Under the pieces are notes generated by a model. It saw only the letters and a list, made by a program, of their open reading frames with translations, searched no databases and was not told the origin of the DNA. The position numbers were made by a program, and so were the translations under genes. DNA of 64,000 nucleotides, taken from Caulobacter vibrioides OR37. Its GTDB lineage: Bacteria; Pseudomonadota; Alphaproteobacteria; Caulobacterales; Caulobacteraceae. This document shows positions 31,965-39,850 of the stretch, in pieces. How positions within the stretch are numbered: position 1 is the first letter of the stretch; each line of letters starts with the position of its first letter. Location: NCBI RefSeq assembly GCF_000372645.1, contig NZ_APMP01000013.1, positions 34,147 through 98,146 on the forward strand. The letters run 5' to 3'.

Positions 31965-33488
31965 TCAGACGTCGAAGGTCACGCCCTGCGCCAGCGGCAG
32001 GGTGGTCCCGTGATTGATGGTGTTGGTGGCCCGGCGCATATAGGCCTTCCAGCTGTCGGAGCCGGCCTCGCGGCCGCCGCCGGTCTCCTTCTCGCCGCCG
32101 AACGCCCCGCCGATCTCGGCGCCCGAGGGACCGATATTGACGTTGGCGATGCCGCAGTCGCTGCCTTCGGACGACACGAACAGCTCGGCCTCGCGGAGGT
32201 TCAGGGTGAAGATCGACGATGACAGGCCCTGGGCCACGTCGTTCTGGGCGGCGATGGCGTCGGCCAGGTCGCCGTAGCGCATGACATAGAGGATCGGCGC
32301 GAAGGTCTCGTGGCGGACGATGTCGGCCTGGCGGTCCATCTCGACCAGGGCGGGGGCGACATAGAAGGCGTCCGGCCCGGCGATATCGACGCGGGCCCCG
32401 CCGGTGACCGCGCCGCCGGCCGCGCGGGCCTGGTCGAGGGCGGCTTGCATGGCGTCGAACGCGGCCTTGTCGACCAGCGGGCCGACCAGCACGCCGTCGG
32501 CGCGCGGATCGCCGACCGGCACGCTGGCATAGGCGGCCTTCAGGCGGGGCACGAAGGCGTCATAGACGCTGTCGTGCACGAACAGGCGGCGCAGGGTGGT
32601 GCAGCGCTGGCCGGCCGTGCCCATGGCCGCGAAGGCCACGCCGCGCAGCGTCAGGTCCAGGTCGGCCGACGGCGCGACGATGGCGGCGTTGTTGCCGCCC
32701 AGCTCCAGCAGGGCGCGGGCGAAGCGGGCGGCCAGGCGCGGGCCGACCTGCCGGCCCATCGCCGTCGAGCCGGTGGCCGAGACCAGCGGAACCTTGGGGT
32801 GATCGACCAGCGCCTCGCCCACGGCGCGGCCGCCGATCAGCAGGGCGGACAGGCCGTCGGGCGCGTCCGGGCCGAACTTGGCGCGGGCCTTCTCGAACAG
32901 GGCCTGGACGGCCAGGGCGGTCAGCGGGGTCTTTTCCGAGGGCTTCCAGACCACGGCGTCGCCGCAGACAAAGGCCAGGGCCGCGTTCCACGACCACACC
33001 GCGACCGGGAAGTTGAAGGCGCTGATCACGCCGACGACGCCCAGCGGGTGCCAGGTCTCCATCATCCGGTGCGACGGACGCTCGGTGGCCAGGGTCAGGC
33101 CGAACAGCTGGCGCGACAGGCCGGTGGCGTAGTCGCAGATGTCGATCATCTCCTGCACCTCGCCCAGCCCCTCGGACGTAACCTTGCCGGCCTCGAGGGT
33201 GACCAGGGCGGCGAGGTCGGTCTTGGCCGCGCGCAGCTCCTCGCCCAGCAGGCGGACCAGCTCGCCCCGGCGCGGCGCCGGGACCTTGCGCCAGGCCAGA
33301 TAGGCCTGGTGGGCGGTTTCGATCGCGCGGCCGGCCTCGTCGGCGGTGTGTTCGCGAAGGCGCGCCAGCACCTCGCCGGTCACCGGCGAGCGGGCGGCCA
33401 GCGCGCCGCCGTCCAGAGCGGCGGGATCGACGCCCAGGCGTTCCAGCAGGGCGCGCGCGTCGGCGATGGCGGAGGGCAGGGCGGTCAT
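31965..33488 (-). CDS. amaB: 2-Aminoadipate 6-semialdehyde dehydrogenase (ALDH7 family)
   Basis: 507 residues. An aldehyde dehydrogenase of the antiquitin (ALDH7) type: NAD-binding region GVISAFNFPVAVWSWNAALA and VWKPSEKTPL, catalytic glutamate in LLELGGNNA, catalytic cysteine in GTAGQRCTTLRRL, and the family-specific end GGEKETGGGREAGSDSW. It oxidises 2-aminoadipate 6-semialdehyde (allysine) to 2-aminoadipate. Its ATG overlaps the stop of the upstream oxidase (ATGA) and it is followed after 11 bases by hglS, so translational coupling is expected. Confidence 0.88.
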   Translation of the reverse strand: MTALPSAIADARALLERLGVDPAALDGGALAARSPVTGEVLARLREHTADEAGRAIETAHQAYLAWRKVPAPRRGELVRLLGEELRAAKTDLAALVTLEAGKVTSEGLGEVQEMIDICDYATGLSRQLFGLTLATERPSHRMMETWHPLGVVGVISAFNFPVAVWSWNAALAFVCGDAVVWKPSEKTPLTALAVQALFEKARAKFGPDAPDGLSALLIGGRAVGEALVDHPKVPLVSATGSTAMGRQVGPRLAARFARALLELGGNNAAIVAPSADLDLTLRGVAFAAMGTAGQRCTTLRRLFVHDSVYDAFVPRLKAAYASVPVGDPRADGVLVGPLVDKAAFDAMQAALDQARAAGGAVTGGARVDIAGPDAFYVAPALVEMDRQADIVRHETFAPILYVMRYGDLADAIAAQNDVAQGLSSSIFTLNLREAELFVSSEGSDCGIANVNIGPSGAEIGGAFGGEKETGGGREAGSDSWKAYMRRATNTINHGTTLPLAQGVTFDV

Positions 33489-34912
33489 CGGGACTCCTGG
33501 ACTGAGAAAGGGCTGGACGCGGCGGACGCCAGCCGGACGCTGGCCGATCCGCGTCCGAACACGGCGGCCACGGCGGCCGAATAGTCTTGCACCGCGCGCG
33601 GCGTGAAGCGGTCATAGGCGGTCTGCACGGCTCGGCCCAGACCATGTTCGCCGCTGAAGCTGGCGGAAAATCCGTCGACGGCCAGGGTCAGCACCGCCTC
33701 GCGCAGGGCCGCGCGGCGGTCGGCGTCGTCCGGACCCACCAGGTTGAAGTGCACGCCGCCGTCGGCGATGTGGCCGAAGTCGCACAGCGCGTAGTCGGGG
33801 AAGTCGGCGGCCAGCATCGCCGTCGCCTCGGCCCGGAAGCGCGCCAGGTCGCGGCGGCGGAAGCTGAGATCAAAGCCGATCACCGGCCCGCTGGCCCGCA
33901 GGCCCTCGGACAGCGAATGCCGCAGGGCCCACATCTTCGTCGTCGAGCCGAACAGGGCGTCGGCCAGGGGCGCGTCGTCGCGTTCCAGCAGTCGGCCCGC
34001 GATCTGTTGCAGCGTCTCGTCCAGGCTGGCCTCGCCGTCGCGGGGCGCCCACGACCGGGTCAGCTCGACCAGCACGGCGTAGTCGGGAACGCCCCCGGCG
34101 AACGGATTGGCCAGAGTCGGCGCATGAGCGATGGCCCGGGTCATCGCCGCCCCGGACATGCCCTCGAACGCGGTCAGCATCGTTCCGGCCTCGGCCTCGA
34201 ACGCGCACAGCAGCGGCAGCACCGCGTCCAGGTCGCGCGGGATCAGCAGGGCGGCGGCGGTCTGGCGCGGGCGGTGATGGACCTCGACCGTGACCTTGGT
34301 GATCACGCCGAACGCCCCGCAGCCGCCGACGAACAGCTGACGCAGCGCGATGGCGGCGTTGTCCTTGCGCAGGCCGTGCGACAGCGTCAGCACCGTGCCG
34401 TGGGCGTCCGGCAGCACCACTTCCAGGCCCAGCACGTGACGGCGCATGTCGCCGTAGCGCAGGAACCGGGCGCCGCCGGTGTTGGTCGCCGCCATGCCGC
34501 CCAGGCTGGGATCGGCGCCGAGGTCGATGGGCAGGAACAGTCCGTGCGGCTCCAGCGCCGCGTTCAGGGCCGACAGCCGCGCGCCGGCCCCGACCGTGGC
34601 CGTGCGGTCGGCGGCGTCGATCTCCATTGGCGCGGTCAGGCGGTCCAGCGACAGCACCAGCTGCTGGCCGCTGGCGTCGGGGGTCGAGCCCTCGACCAGG
34701 CCGGTATTGGCGCCCTGCGGCACGAAGGCCAGGCCCTCGCGCGCGCAATAGCCGACCACGGCCGAGACCTCCGCGGTGGTCGCCGGTCGCGCGACGGCCG
34801 CCGCCACGCCCCGGGCGTAGCGGGCCGGAGTCTCGTAGGCGGCCGGATCCGACGCCAGGCCGGCGGGACCGACCAGGGCTTCCAGCGCGGTCAGATGGCG
34901 GGCGTCCAGCAC
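33485..34912 (-). CDS. FAD-linked D-2-hydroxyglutarate dehydrogenase (GlcD/LDH-D type)
   Basis: 475 residues from the GTG at 34912, which lies one base after the upstream stop; earlier starts would run into that gene. The FAD-binding domain is at residues 25-200 (FVPQGANTGLVEGSTPD, VGAGARLSALNAALEPHGLFLPIDLGADPSLGG, TNTGGARFLRYGDMR). The C-terminal domain ends with FGHIADGGVHFN and FSGEHGLGR, giving the metal and substrate histidines of the D-2-hydroxyacid dehydrogenase class. In this operon the substrate should be the D-2-hydroxyglutarate made by HglS, giving 2-oxoglutarate. Taken alone it could be a D-lactate or glycolate dehydrogenase. Confidence 0.82.
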   Translation of the reverse strand: MLDARHLTALEALVGPAGLASDPAAYETPARYARGVAAAVARPATTAEVSAVVGYCAREGLAFVPQGANTGLVEGSTPDASGQQLVLSLDRLTAPMEIDAADRTATVGAGARLSALNAALEPHGLFLPIDLGADPSLGGMAATNTGGARFLRYGDMRRHVLGLEVVLPDAHGTVLTLSHGLRKDNAAIALRQLFVGGCGAFGVITKVTVEVHHRPRQTAAALLIPRDLDAVLPLLCAFEAEAGTMLTAFEGMSGAAMTRAIAHAPTLANPFAGGVPDYAVLVELTRSWAPRDGEASLDETLQQIAGRLLERDDAPLADALFGSTTKMWALRHSLSEGLRASGPVIGFDLSFRRRDLARFRAEATAMLAADFPDYALCDFGHIADGGVHFNLVGPDDADRRAALREAVLTLAVDGFSASFSGEHGLGRAVQTAYDRFTPRAVQDYSAAVAAVFGRGSASVRLASAASSPFSVQESR

Positions 34913-34913
34913 G

Positions 34914-36014
34914 TCAGGCGGCGAGCTCTTCGGCTTGGCTCGGGGCGTAGCGGCGCCCGAAGCGGTTGGCCAGGAAGTCGGCCAGCACAACGTCCTCCTG
35001 CCGCACGAAGCCGGCGGTGGGCAGCTTGCCCTCGGCCAGCAGGTCCAGCACCGTACAGATGCCGGCCGCCGTGGTGATCTGGATGGCGCTGCGGGCGCGG
35101 CCGCCGATCGGGGCGCCGTAGATCTTCTGGGCGTAGGTTTCCTGCATCAGCCGCCCGCCGCGCAGGCCGCTGACGCTGACGAAGACGATGACCACGTCCT
35201 GCAGGGTGGCGGGCAGGGCGTTTTCCAGGATGTCCTTCAGCACCGCGCGGCGCTCGCGCAGGCGCAGGTCGTTCAGCAGGGCCTTCATCAGGGCGGCGTG
35301 GCCCGGATAGCGGATGGTGCGGTACGACAGGTTGCGCACCTTGCCGTCCAGAGTCTCGCACAGCGTGCCCAGCCCGCCCGAGGTGTTGAAGGCCTCGTAC
35401 AGCACGCCGTCGAGGGCGAACTCCTCGCGGTCCTCCAGCGGCTGGGTCTCGCGACGGACGCCGCCGACGATGGCCTCGCACGGCTCGCAATATTCGTTGA
35501 TCAGGCCGTCGGTCGACCAGGTCAGATTGTAGTTGAGGGCGTTGGACGGAAACTTCGGCAGGGCCCCCACGCCCATGCGCACGTCGTGCAGTTCGTCGAA
35601 GCGCTGGGCCAGGTCATAGGCGGCGATGCCGATGAAGCCCGGCGCCAGGCCGCACTGGGGAACGAAGGCGCTGCGGGCGTCCTTGGCCAGCGCCTTGACC
35701 GCGCGCGTGCTGGCCACGTCCTCGGTCAGGTCCAGATAATGGGCGCCGGCGGTCTTGGCCGCGCGGGCGATGGCCACGGTCAGGTGGAACGGCGCGGCGC
35801 TCAGCACGGCGAACTTGCCGGCCAGCAGGCGATCCAGCGCGGCCGCGTCGGCGATGTCGACCTGGACCTTGCGCACCGGCGCGGTGGTCTCCAGCCGCTC
35901 CAGCGCCTGGGCCGAGGCGTCGGCCACGGTCACCGCGTAGTCGCCGCACCCCGCCAGCATCTCGGCGATCATCGACCCGATCTTGCCGCCCCCGACAACC
36001 ACGACCTCTTTCAT
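34914..36014 (-). CDS. Saccharopine dehydrogenase-like / lysine 6-dehydrogenase-like oxidoreductase
   Basis: 366 residues from the ATG at 36014, which has GGGAGAG upstream. The N-terminal Rossmann fold starts with VVVVGGGKIGSMIAEML; the catalytic domain has HYLDLTEDV, FVPQCGLAPGF, GALPKFPSNALNYNLTWSTDGLINEY and a C-terminal FGRRYAPSQ. Length and layout suit lysine 6-dehydrogenase (about 370-385 residues) or a one-domain saccharopine dehydrogenase, either of which gives aminoadipate semialdehyde, the substrate of the next-but-one gene product. It is the first gene of a four-gene minus-strand operon. The aminotransferase that turns 2-aminoadipate into 2-oxoadipate is missing here. Confidence 0.82.
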   Translation of the reverse strand: MKEVVVVGGGKIGSMIAEMLAGCGDYAVTVADASAQALERLETTAPVRKVQVDIADAAALDRLLAGKFAVLSAAPFHLTVAIARAAKTAGAHYLDLTEDVASTRAVKALAKDARSAFVPQCGLAPGFIGIAAYDLAQRFDELHDVRMGVGALPKFPSNALNYNLTWSTDGLINEYCEPCEAIVGGVRRETQPLEDREEFALDGVLYEAFNTSGGLGTLCETLDGKVRNLSYRTIRYPGHAALMKALLNDLRLRERRAVLKDILENALPATLQDVVIVFVSVSGLRGGRLMQETYAQKIYGAPIGGRARSAIQITTAAGICTVLDLLAEGKLPTAGFVRQEDVVLADFLANRFGRRYAPSQAEELAA

Positions 36015-36087
36015 GCGTCTCGCTCTCCCTTGAAAGACGGAGATCCATGATGCGGGGCGCATAAACGAATTATAGTGGCGCTCCCGT

Positions 36088-36108
36088 CGAAATGATGGGA
36101 AATTTTCG
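36088..36108. promoter_or_regulatory. Candidate Lrp operator between the lysine operon and its divergent regulator
   Basis: A 21-base segment with ends CGAAAT and ATTTTCG and an AT-rich centre lies in the 120-base gap between the divergent starts at 36014 and 36135. Its symmetry and AT content suit an Lrp-type site for autogenous and operon control. Sequence is too short to be certain. Confidence 0.35.
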
Positions 36109-36134
36109 GCGAAACGCAGGGGTGTCTTGGCGAA

Positions 36135-36566
36135 ATGACGATCGACGCGGTCGACCAGAAGCTGCTCGACGCGCTGCGCGAGAACGGGCGGGCCTCGACC
36201 GCCGACCTGGCCCGCCGCGTGGGGCGCTCGCGCACGACGGTTCAGAGCCGCATCGAACGGCTCGAGCGCGACGGCGTCATCGTCGGCTATGCCGCGCGCC
36301 TGGCGCCGGACCACCAGCACGGCGCCGTCCGCGCCCAGGTGATGATCAAGGTCGCGCCCAAGGAAAGCCGCGCGGTCGAAGCCGCCTTGCGCGCCATCGC
36401 CGAGGTGCGTGTCCTGCACTCGGTCAGCGGCGACTACGACATGATCGCGGTGGCGGCCACCGGTTCGGTCGCCCGGATGGACGAGGTGATCGACAGCATC
36501 GGCCACCTCCCGGGCGTGGAGCGCACGACCTCGTCGATCATCCTCTCGACCAAGTTCGACCGGTAG
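36135..36566 (+). CDS. Lrp/AsnC family regulator, divergent from the lysine operon
   Basis: 143 residues, full length. HTH at residues 3-55 (VDQKLLDALRENGRASTADLA, VGRSRTTVQSRIERLERDGVI), RAM domain at 65-140 (RAQVMIKVAPKESRA, LHSVSGDYDMIAVAA). Transcribed away from the lysine catabolic operon with a 120-base gap, the usual arrangement for a local activator that responds to the substrate amino acid. It is a close relative of the Lrp encoded at 25695, which suggests a duplication within this nitrogen region. Confidence 0.9.
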   Translation: MTIDAVDQKLLDALRENGRASTADLARRVGRSRTTVQSRIERLERDGVIVGYAARLAPDHQHGAVRAQVMIKVAPKESRAVEAALRAIAEVRVLHSVSGDYDMIAVAATGSVARMDEVIDSIGHLPGVERTTSSIILSTKFDR

Positions 36567-36619
36567 GGCGGGCGCTCGGGGCTGGCGTTCCGCCTTCCCA
36601 GCGGGTAGCAGACCGCCCC

Positions 36620-38248
36620 ATGATCCGCCTCGACAACATCTCCAAGCAGAACGGCCACCAGCTCCTGTTCATCGAGGCGTCGATGGGCGTCCAGAAGGGG
36701 GAGAAGGTCGGGCTGGTCGGTCCCAACGGGGCCGGCAAGACGACGCTGTTCCGGATGATCACCGGGCAGGAGCCGCCCGACGACGGCATCGTCGCGATCG
36801 ATCCGGGCATGCGTATCGGCTATTTCAGCCAGGACGTCGGCGAGATGTCGGGCCAGAGCGCCGTGGCGGCGGTGATGGACGGCGTCGGCCCCGTCAGCGC
36901 CCTGGCCGCCGAGATGGCGACGCTGGAGGCGGCCATGGTCGATCCCGACCAGGCCGACCAGCTGGACGCGATCATGGAACGCTATGGCGAGGTGCTGGAG
37001 CGCTTCCAGGAGCTGGACGGCTACGCCCTGGAGGCCCGGGCGCGCGAGGTGCTGGCCGGCCTCAGCTTCAGCCAGGAGCGGATGGACGGCGACGTCGGGC
37101 TGCTGTCCGGGGGCTGGAAGATGCGCGTGGCCCTGGCCCGCATCCTCTTGATGCGTCCCGACGCCATGCTGCTGGACGAACCCAGCAACCACCTGGACCT
37201 GGAAAGCCTGATCTGGCTGGAAGCCTTCCTGAAGAATTACGACGGCGCGCTGCTAATGACCTCGCACGACCGCGCCTTCATGAACCGCATCATCGGCAAG
37301 GTGATCGAGATCGACGCCGGCCAGCTGATCACCTATTCCGGCGACCTTGATTTCTACGACCAGCAGCGGGCGCTCAGCGAGGCTCAGCGCCAGGCGCAGT
37401 ACGAGCGCCAGCAGGCGATGCTGGCCAAGGAGATCAAGTTCATCGAGAAGTTCAAGGCGCGCGCCTCGCACGCCGCCCAGGTGCAGAGTCGGGTCAAGAA
37501 ACTCGACAAGATCGAGCGCGTCGAGCCGCCGCGCCGGCGCCAGTCGGTGCAGTTCGAGTTCCAGAGCCCGCCGCGTTCCGGCGAGGACGTGATCAGCCTG
37601 CGCGGCGTCCACAAGGGTTATGGCGAGCGGCCCATCTATGCCGATCTCGACTTCCTGGTGCGCCGCAAGGAGCGCTGGGCCGTGCTGGGCGCCAACGGCG
37701 CGGGCAAGTCGACCCTGCTGAAGCTGGTGGCGGGCGACATCAAGCCCGACCAGGGCGCGGTCAATATCGGGGCCAGCGTCAAGATGGGCTACTTCGCCCA
37801 GCACTCGATGGACCTGCTGGACGGCGAGGAGACGATCTTCGAGTCGCTGGAACGCTCGTTCCCGCAGGCCGGGCAGGGGGCGTTGCGGACCCTGGCCGGC
37901 TGCTTCGGCTTCTCGGGCGACGACGTGGAGAAGCCTTGCCGGGTGTTGTCGGGCGGCGAGAAGGCGCGGCTGGTCATGGCCAAGATGCTGTTCGATCCGC
38001 CCAACCTGCTGGTGCTGGACGAGCCGACGAACCACCTCGACATGGCGACCAAGGAGATGCTGGTGGCGTCCCTGGCCGACTTCGAGGGCACCATGCTGTT
38101 CGTCTCGCACGACCGCCACTTCCTGGCGGCCCTGTCGAACCGCGTGCTGGAGCTGACGCCCGAGGGCGTCCACCAGTACGGCGGCGGCTACACCGAATAT
38201 GTCGCCCGCACCGGCCAGGAAGCGCCGGGCCTGCATCCGGGCGGATAA
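36620..38248 (+). CDS. ABC-F family ATPase (ribosome-associated, YbiT/EttA-like)
   Basis: 542 residues from the ATG at 36620; longer readings upstream cover the Lrp gene in another frame. It has two ABC cassettes and no membrane helices. First: Walker A GPNGAGKTT, signature LLSGGWKMRVALAR, Walker B MLLDEPSNHLD. Second: GANGAGKST, VLSGGEKARLVMAK, VLDEPTNHLD. The charged linker between them (EIKFIEKFKARASHAAQVQSR) is the P-site-tRNA interaction motif of ABC-F proteins. Length fits the YbiT group (about 530). These proteins rescue or tune translating ribosomes and some give antibiotic resistance. There is no sign of linkage with the neighbouring metabolic genes. Confidence 0.9.
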   Translation: MIRLDNISKQNGHQLLFIEASMGVQKGEKVGLVGPNGAGKTTLFRMITGQEPPDDGIVAIDPGMRIGYFSQDVGEMSGQSAVAAVMDGVGPVSALAAEMATLEAAMVDPDQADQLDAIMERYGEVLERFQELDGYALEARAREVLAGLSFSQERMDGDVGLLSGGWKMRVALARILLMRPDAMLLDEPSNHLDLESLIWLEAFLKNYDGALLMTSHDRAFMNRIIGKVIEIDAGQLITYSGDLDFYDQQRALSEAQRQAQYERQQAMLAKEIKFIEKFKARASHAAQVQSRVKKLDKIERVEPPRRRQSVQFEFQSPPRSGEDVISLRGVHKGYGERPIYADLDFLVRRKERWAVLGANGAGKSTLLKLVAGDIKPDQGAVNIGASVKMGYFAQHSMDLLDGEETIFESLERSFPQAGQGALRTLAGCFGFSGDDVEKPCRVLSGGEKARLVMAKMLFDPPNLLVLDEPTNHLDMATKEMLVASLADFEGTMLFVSHDRHFLAALSNRVLELTPEGVHQYGGGYTEYVARTGQEAPGLHPGG

Positions 38249-38374
38249 AAAGGTCTATAGATCAAAAGTTTAGAGCATTTTCGCGCGGCGGGGCGGCCGC
38301 CCCCCGGCCTCTTCGCGAATTTACCGACGCGCATCGCGAAAAACGTGGGTCGCTCAACGGTGAATCCGGCTTAG

Positions 38375-39679
38375 ATGTCGGGCATGCCCGCGCGCTCTGT
38401 TTCGATGGCCGTCACCGCTCCGGATCGCGAGGAGGCGAGGGCGCGCGCGGTGGCCGCGGCGATGGACATCGTCGCCGAGCAGGGGCTGGCGGCGCTGTCG
38501 GTGCGCGACCTGGCGGCGGCGATCGGCAAGAGCACGACCGTCATCTTCAACCTCTTCCAGACCAAGGCCGGGGTTGTCGCGGCCATGGTCGAGGCGGCGA
38601 TGGTCGAGGACGCGGCCTTCCACGACGCGTTCCTGTCGCGGGTCGACGGGCTGGCGCTGGATCAGCGGCGGGTGGTCGACATCACCGCGCGCTACGTGCT
38701 GGCCCGCGCCGAGCCGGGCGCGCGTTTCGCGCGGATCTGGGAAGAGGTGCTGATCGATCCCGAAGCGCCGCGGGCGGTCCGCGAGCCGATGCGGCGCTGG
38801 ATGGCGATGCGCGAGGCCAAGCTCGGCGCCTTCCTGGCCCGCGACGCGCGGCTGGCGCGGCTGAGCGCGGTCTATCCGCCCTACCTGCTGATGGAGGAGC
38901 TCTACGCCAGCGCCCTGGCGCGGCGGTTGGACTACGAGCTCCTGCTGCGCGAGAGCCTGGAGGGGCTGGTCGCCATGGCGTTCGCGGCCGCGCCCGACGG
39001 CGAACCGGCGGTGGCGGACTGGTTCAACGACGCCCTGCCGCTGCCCGAACCGCCGAGCAAGCGTTACGAGGCCGGCTCGGTGAAGCTGCGCCTGCTCGAT
39101 ATCTGCGCCGACCAGATCCTGGAGCGCGGCGTCGGCGCGGTGACCAACCGCACGGTCACCCAGGCGGCGGGCGTCTCGACCTCGACCATCCTCTACCACT
39201 TCGCCGACATGCGCGGCTTCCTGACCGAGGCCATCTGGCACGCGGTGTTTCGAGAGATCCCCGGCTATCTGGACGTCCGTAGTCCGCGCGACGGCGAGCG
39301 GCCGTCGGATCTGGCCGGACTGACGGCTCTGCTGGCTCCGACCCTGCGTCCCGGCCCGCCGGAGGCGCCCGGCCTGGCGGGCTTCTATGTCAAATACGCC
39401 CGCCTGATCGCCCAGATCTGCCTGATGGCGCGGCGGGATCCGGCCTTCGAGAACCTGGCCATGCTGCTGCGCGGGCCGGAGGGGGGCGGCACCTATGCCC
39501 GCCGCCACGCCGTCTGGCCGCCGATGTTCGACATGACGCGGCTGGCCGCCATGCGCTTCGCGATCTGGATCAAGGGCGCGGCCCTGCTGAGCGCGGCCTT
39601 TCCGGAGACCGAGGGGCGCGATCTGGAGGCGCGGCTGGGCCAGGCCGCCCTGACCCTGGTTCCGTTGATCCAGGCTTAG
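38375..39679 (+). CDS. Double TetR-type regulator (two HTH-ligand units in one chain)
   Basis: 434 residues, about twice the TetR family length. The first TetR HTH is near residues 25-70 (LAALSVRDLAAAIGKSTTVIFNLFQTK), followed by an all-helical ligand-type domain; the second is near residues 238-285 (VGAVTNRTVTQAAGVSTSTILYHFADM) followed by another helical domain. Both recognition helices differ in their contact residues (GKSTTVIFNLF against GVSTSTILYHF), so the two units may read different half-sites. Such fused proteins form a pseudo-dimer in a single chain. It is divided from the TonB receptor downstream by 171 bases and may control it. Several ATGs within the first 12 codons could be used. 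Confidence 0.82.
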   Translation: MSGMPARSVSMAVTAPDREEARARAVAAAMDIVAEQGLAALSVRDLAAAIGKSTTVIFNLFQTKAGVVAAMVEAAMVEDAAFHDAFLSRVDGLALDQRRVVDITARYVLARAEPGARFARIWEEVLIDPEAPRAVREPMRRWMAMREAKLGAFLARDARLARLSAVYPPYLLMEELYASALARRLDYELLLRESLEGLVAMAFAAAPDGEPAVADWFNDALPLPEPPSKRYEAGSVKLRLLDICADQILERGVGAVTNRTVTQAAGVSTSTILYHFADMRGFLTEAIWHAVFREIPGYLDVRSPRDGERPSDLAGLTALLAPTLRPGPPEAPGLAGFYVKYARLIAQICLMARRDPAFENLAMLLRGPEGGGTYARRHAVWPPMFDMTRLAAMRFAIWIKGAALLSAAFPETEGRDLEARLGQAALTLVPLIQA

Positions 39680-39850
39680 TCGAACGTCCGATATCGGAAG
39701 GGCCGCCAATCCCGGGTTTCAAGCGCGGGTTGTGCGGCCAGTATGGCTAATTCAAAGGGGTTCATCAAAGCGACACGCCGCCGCCCTATATGCCCTCGCT
39801 GTCGAACAGATGATTTTTCCGGCGATCGTATCCGGGAAAGAAGGGGCGTC

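Noticed and set aside
36092..36619. N-terminal extension of the ABC-F protein across the Lrp gene
   Set aside because: The Lrp reading in another frame has clear HTH and RAM domains, and the ABC-F domain begins at the ATG at 36620.
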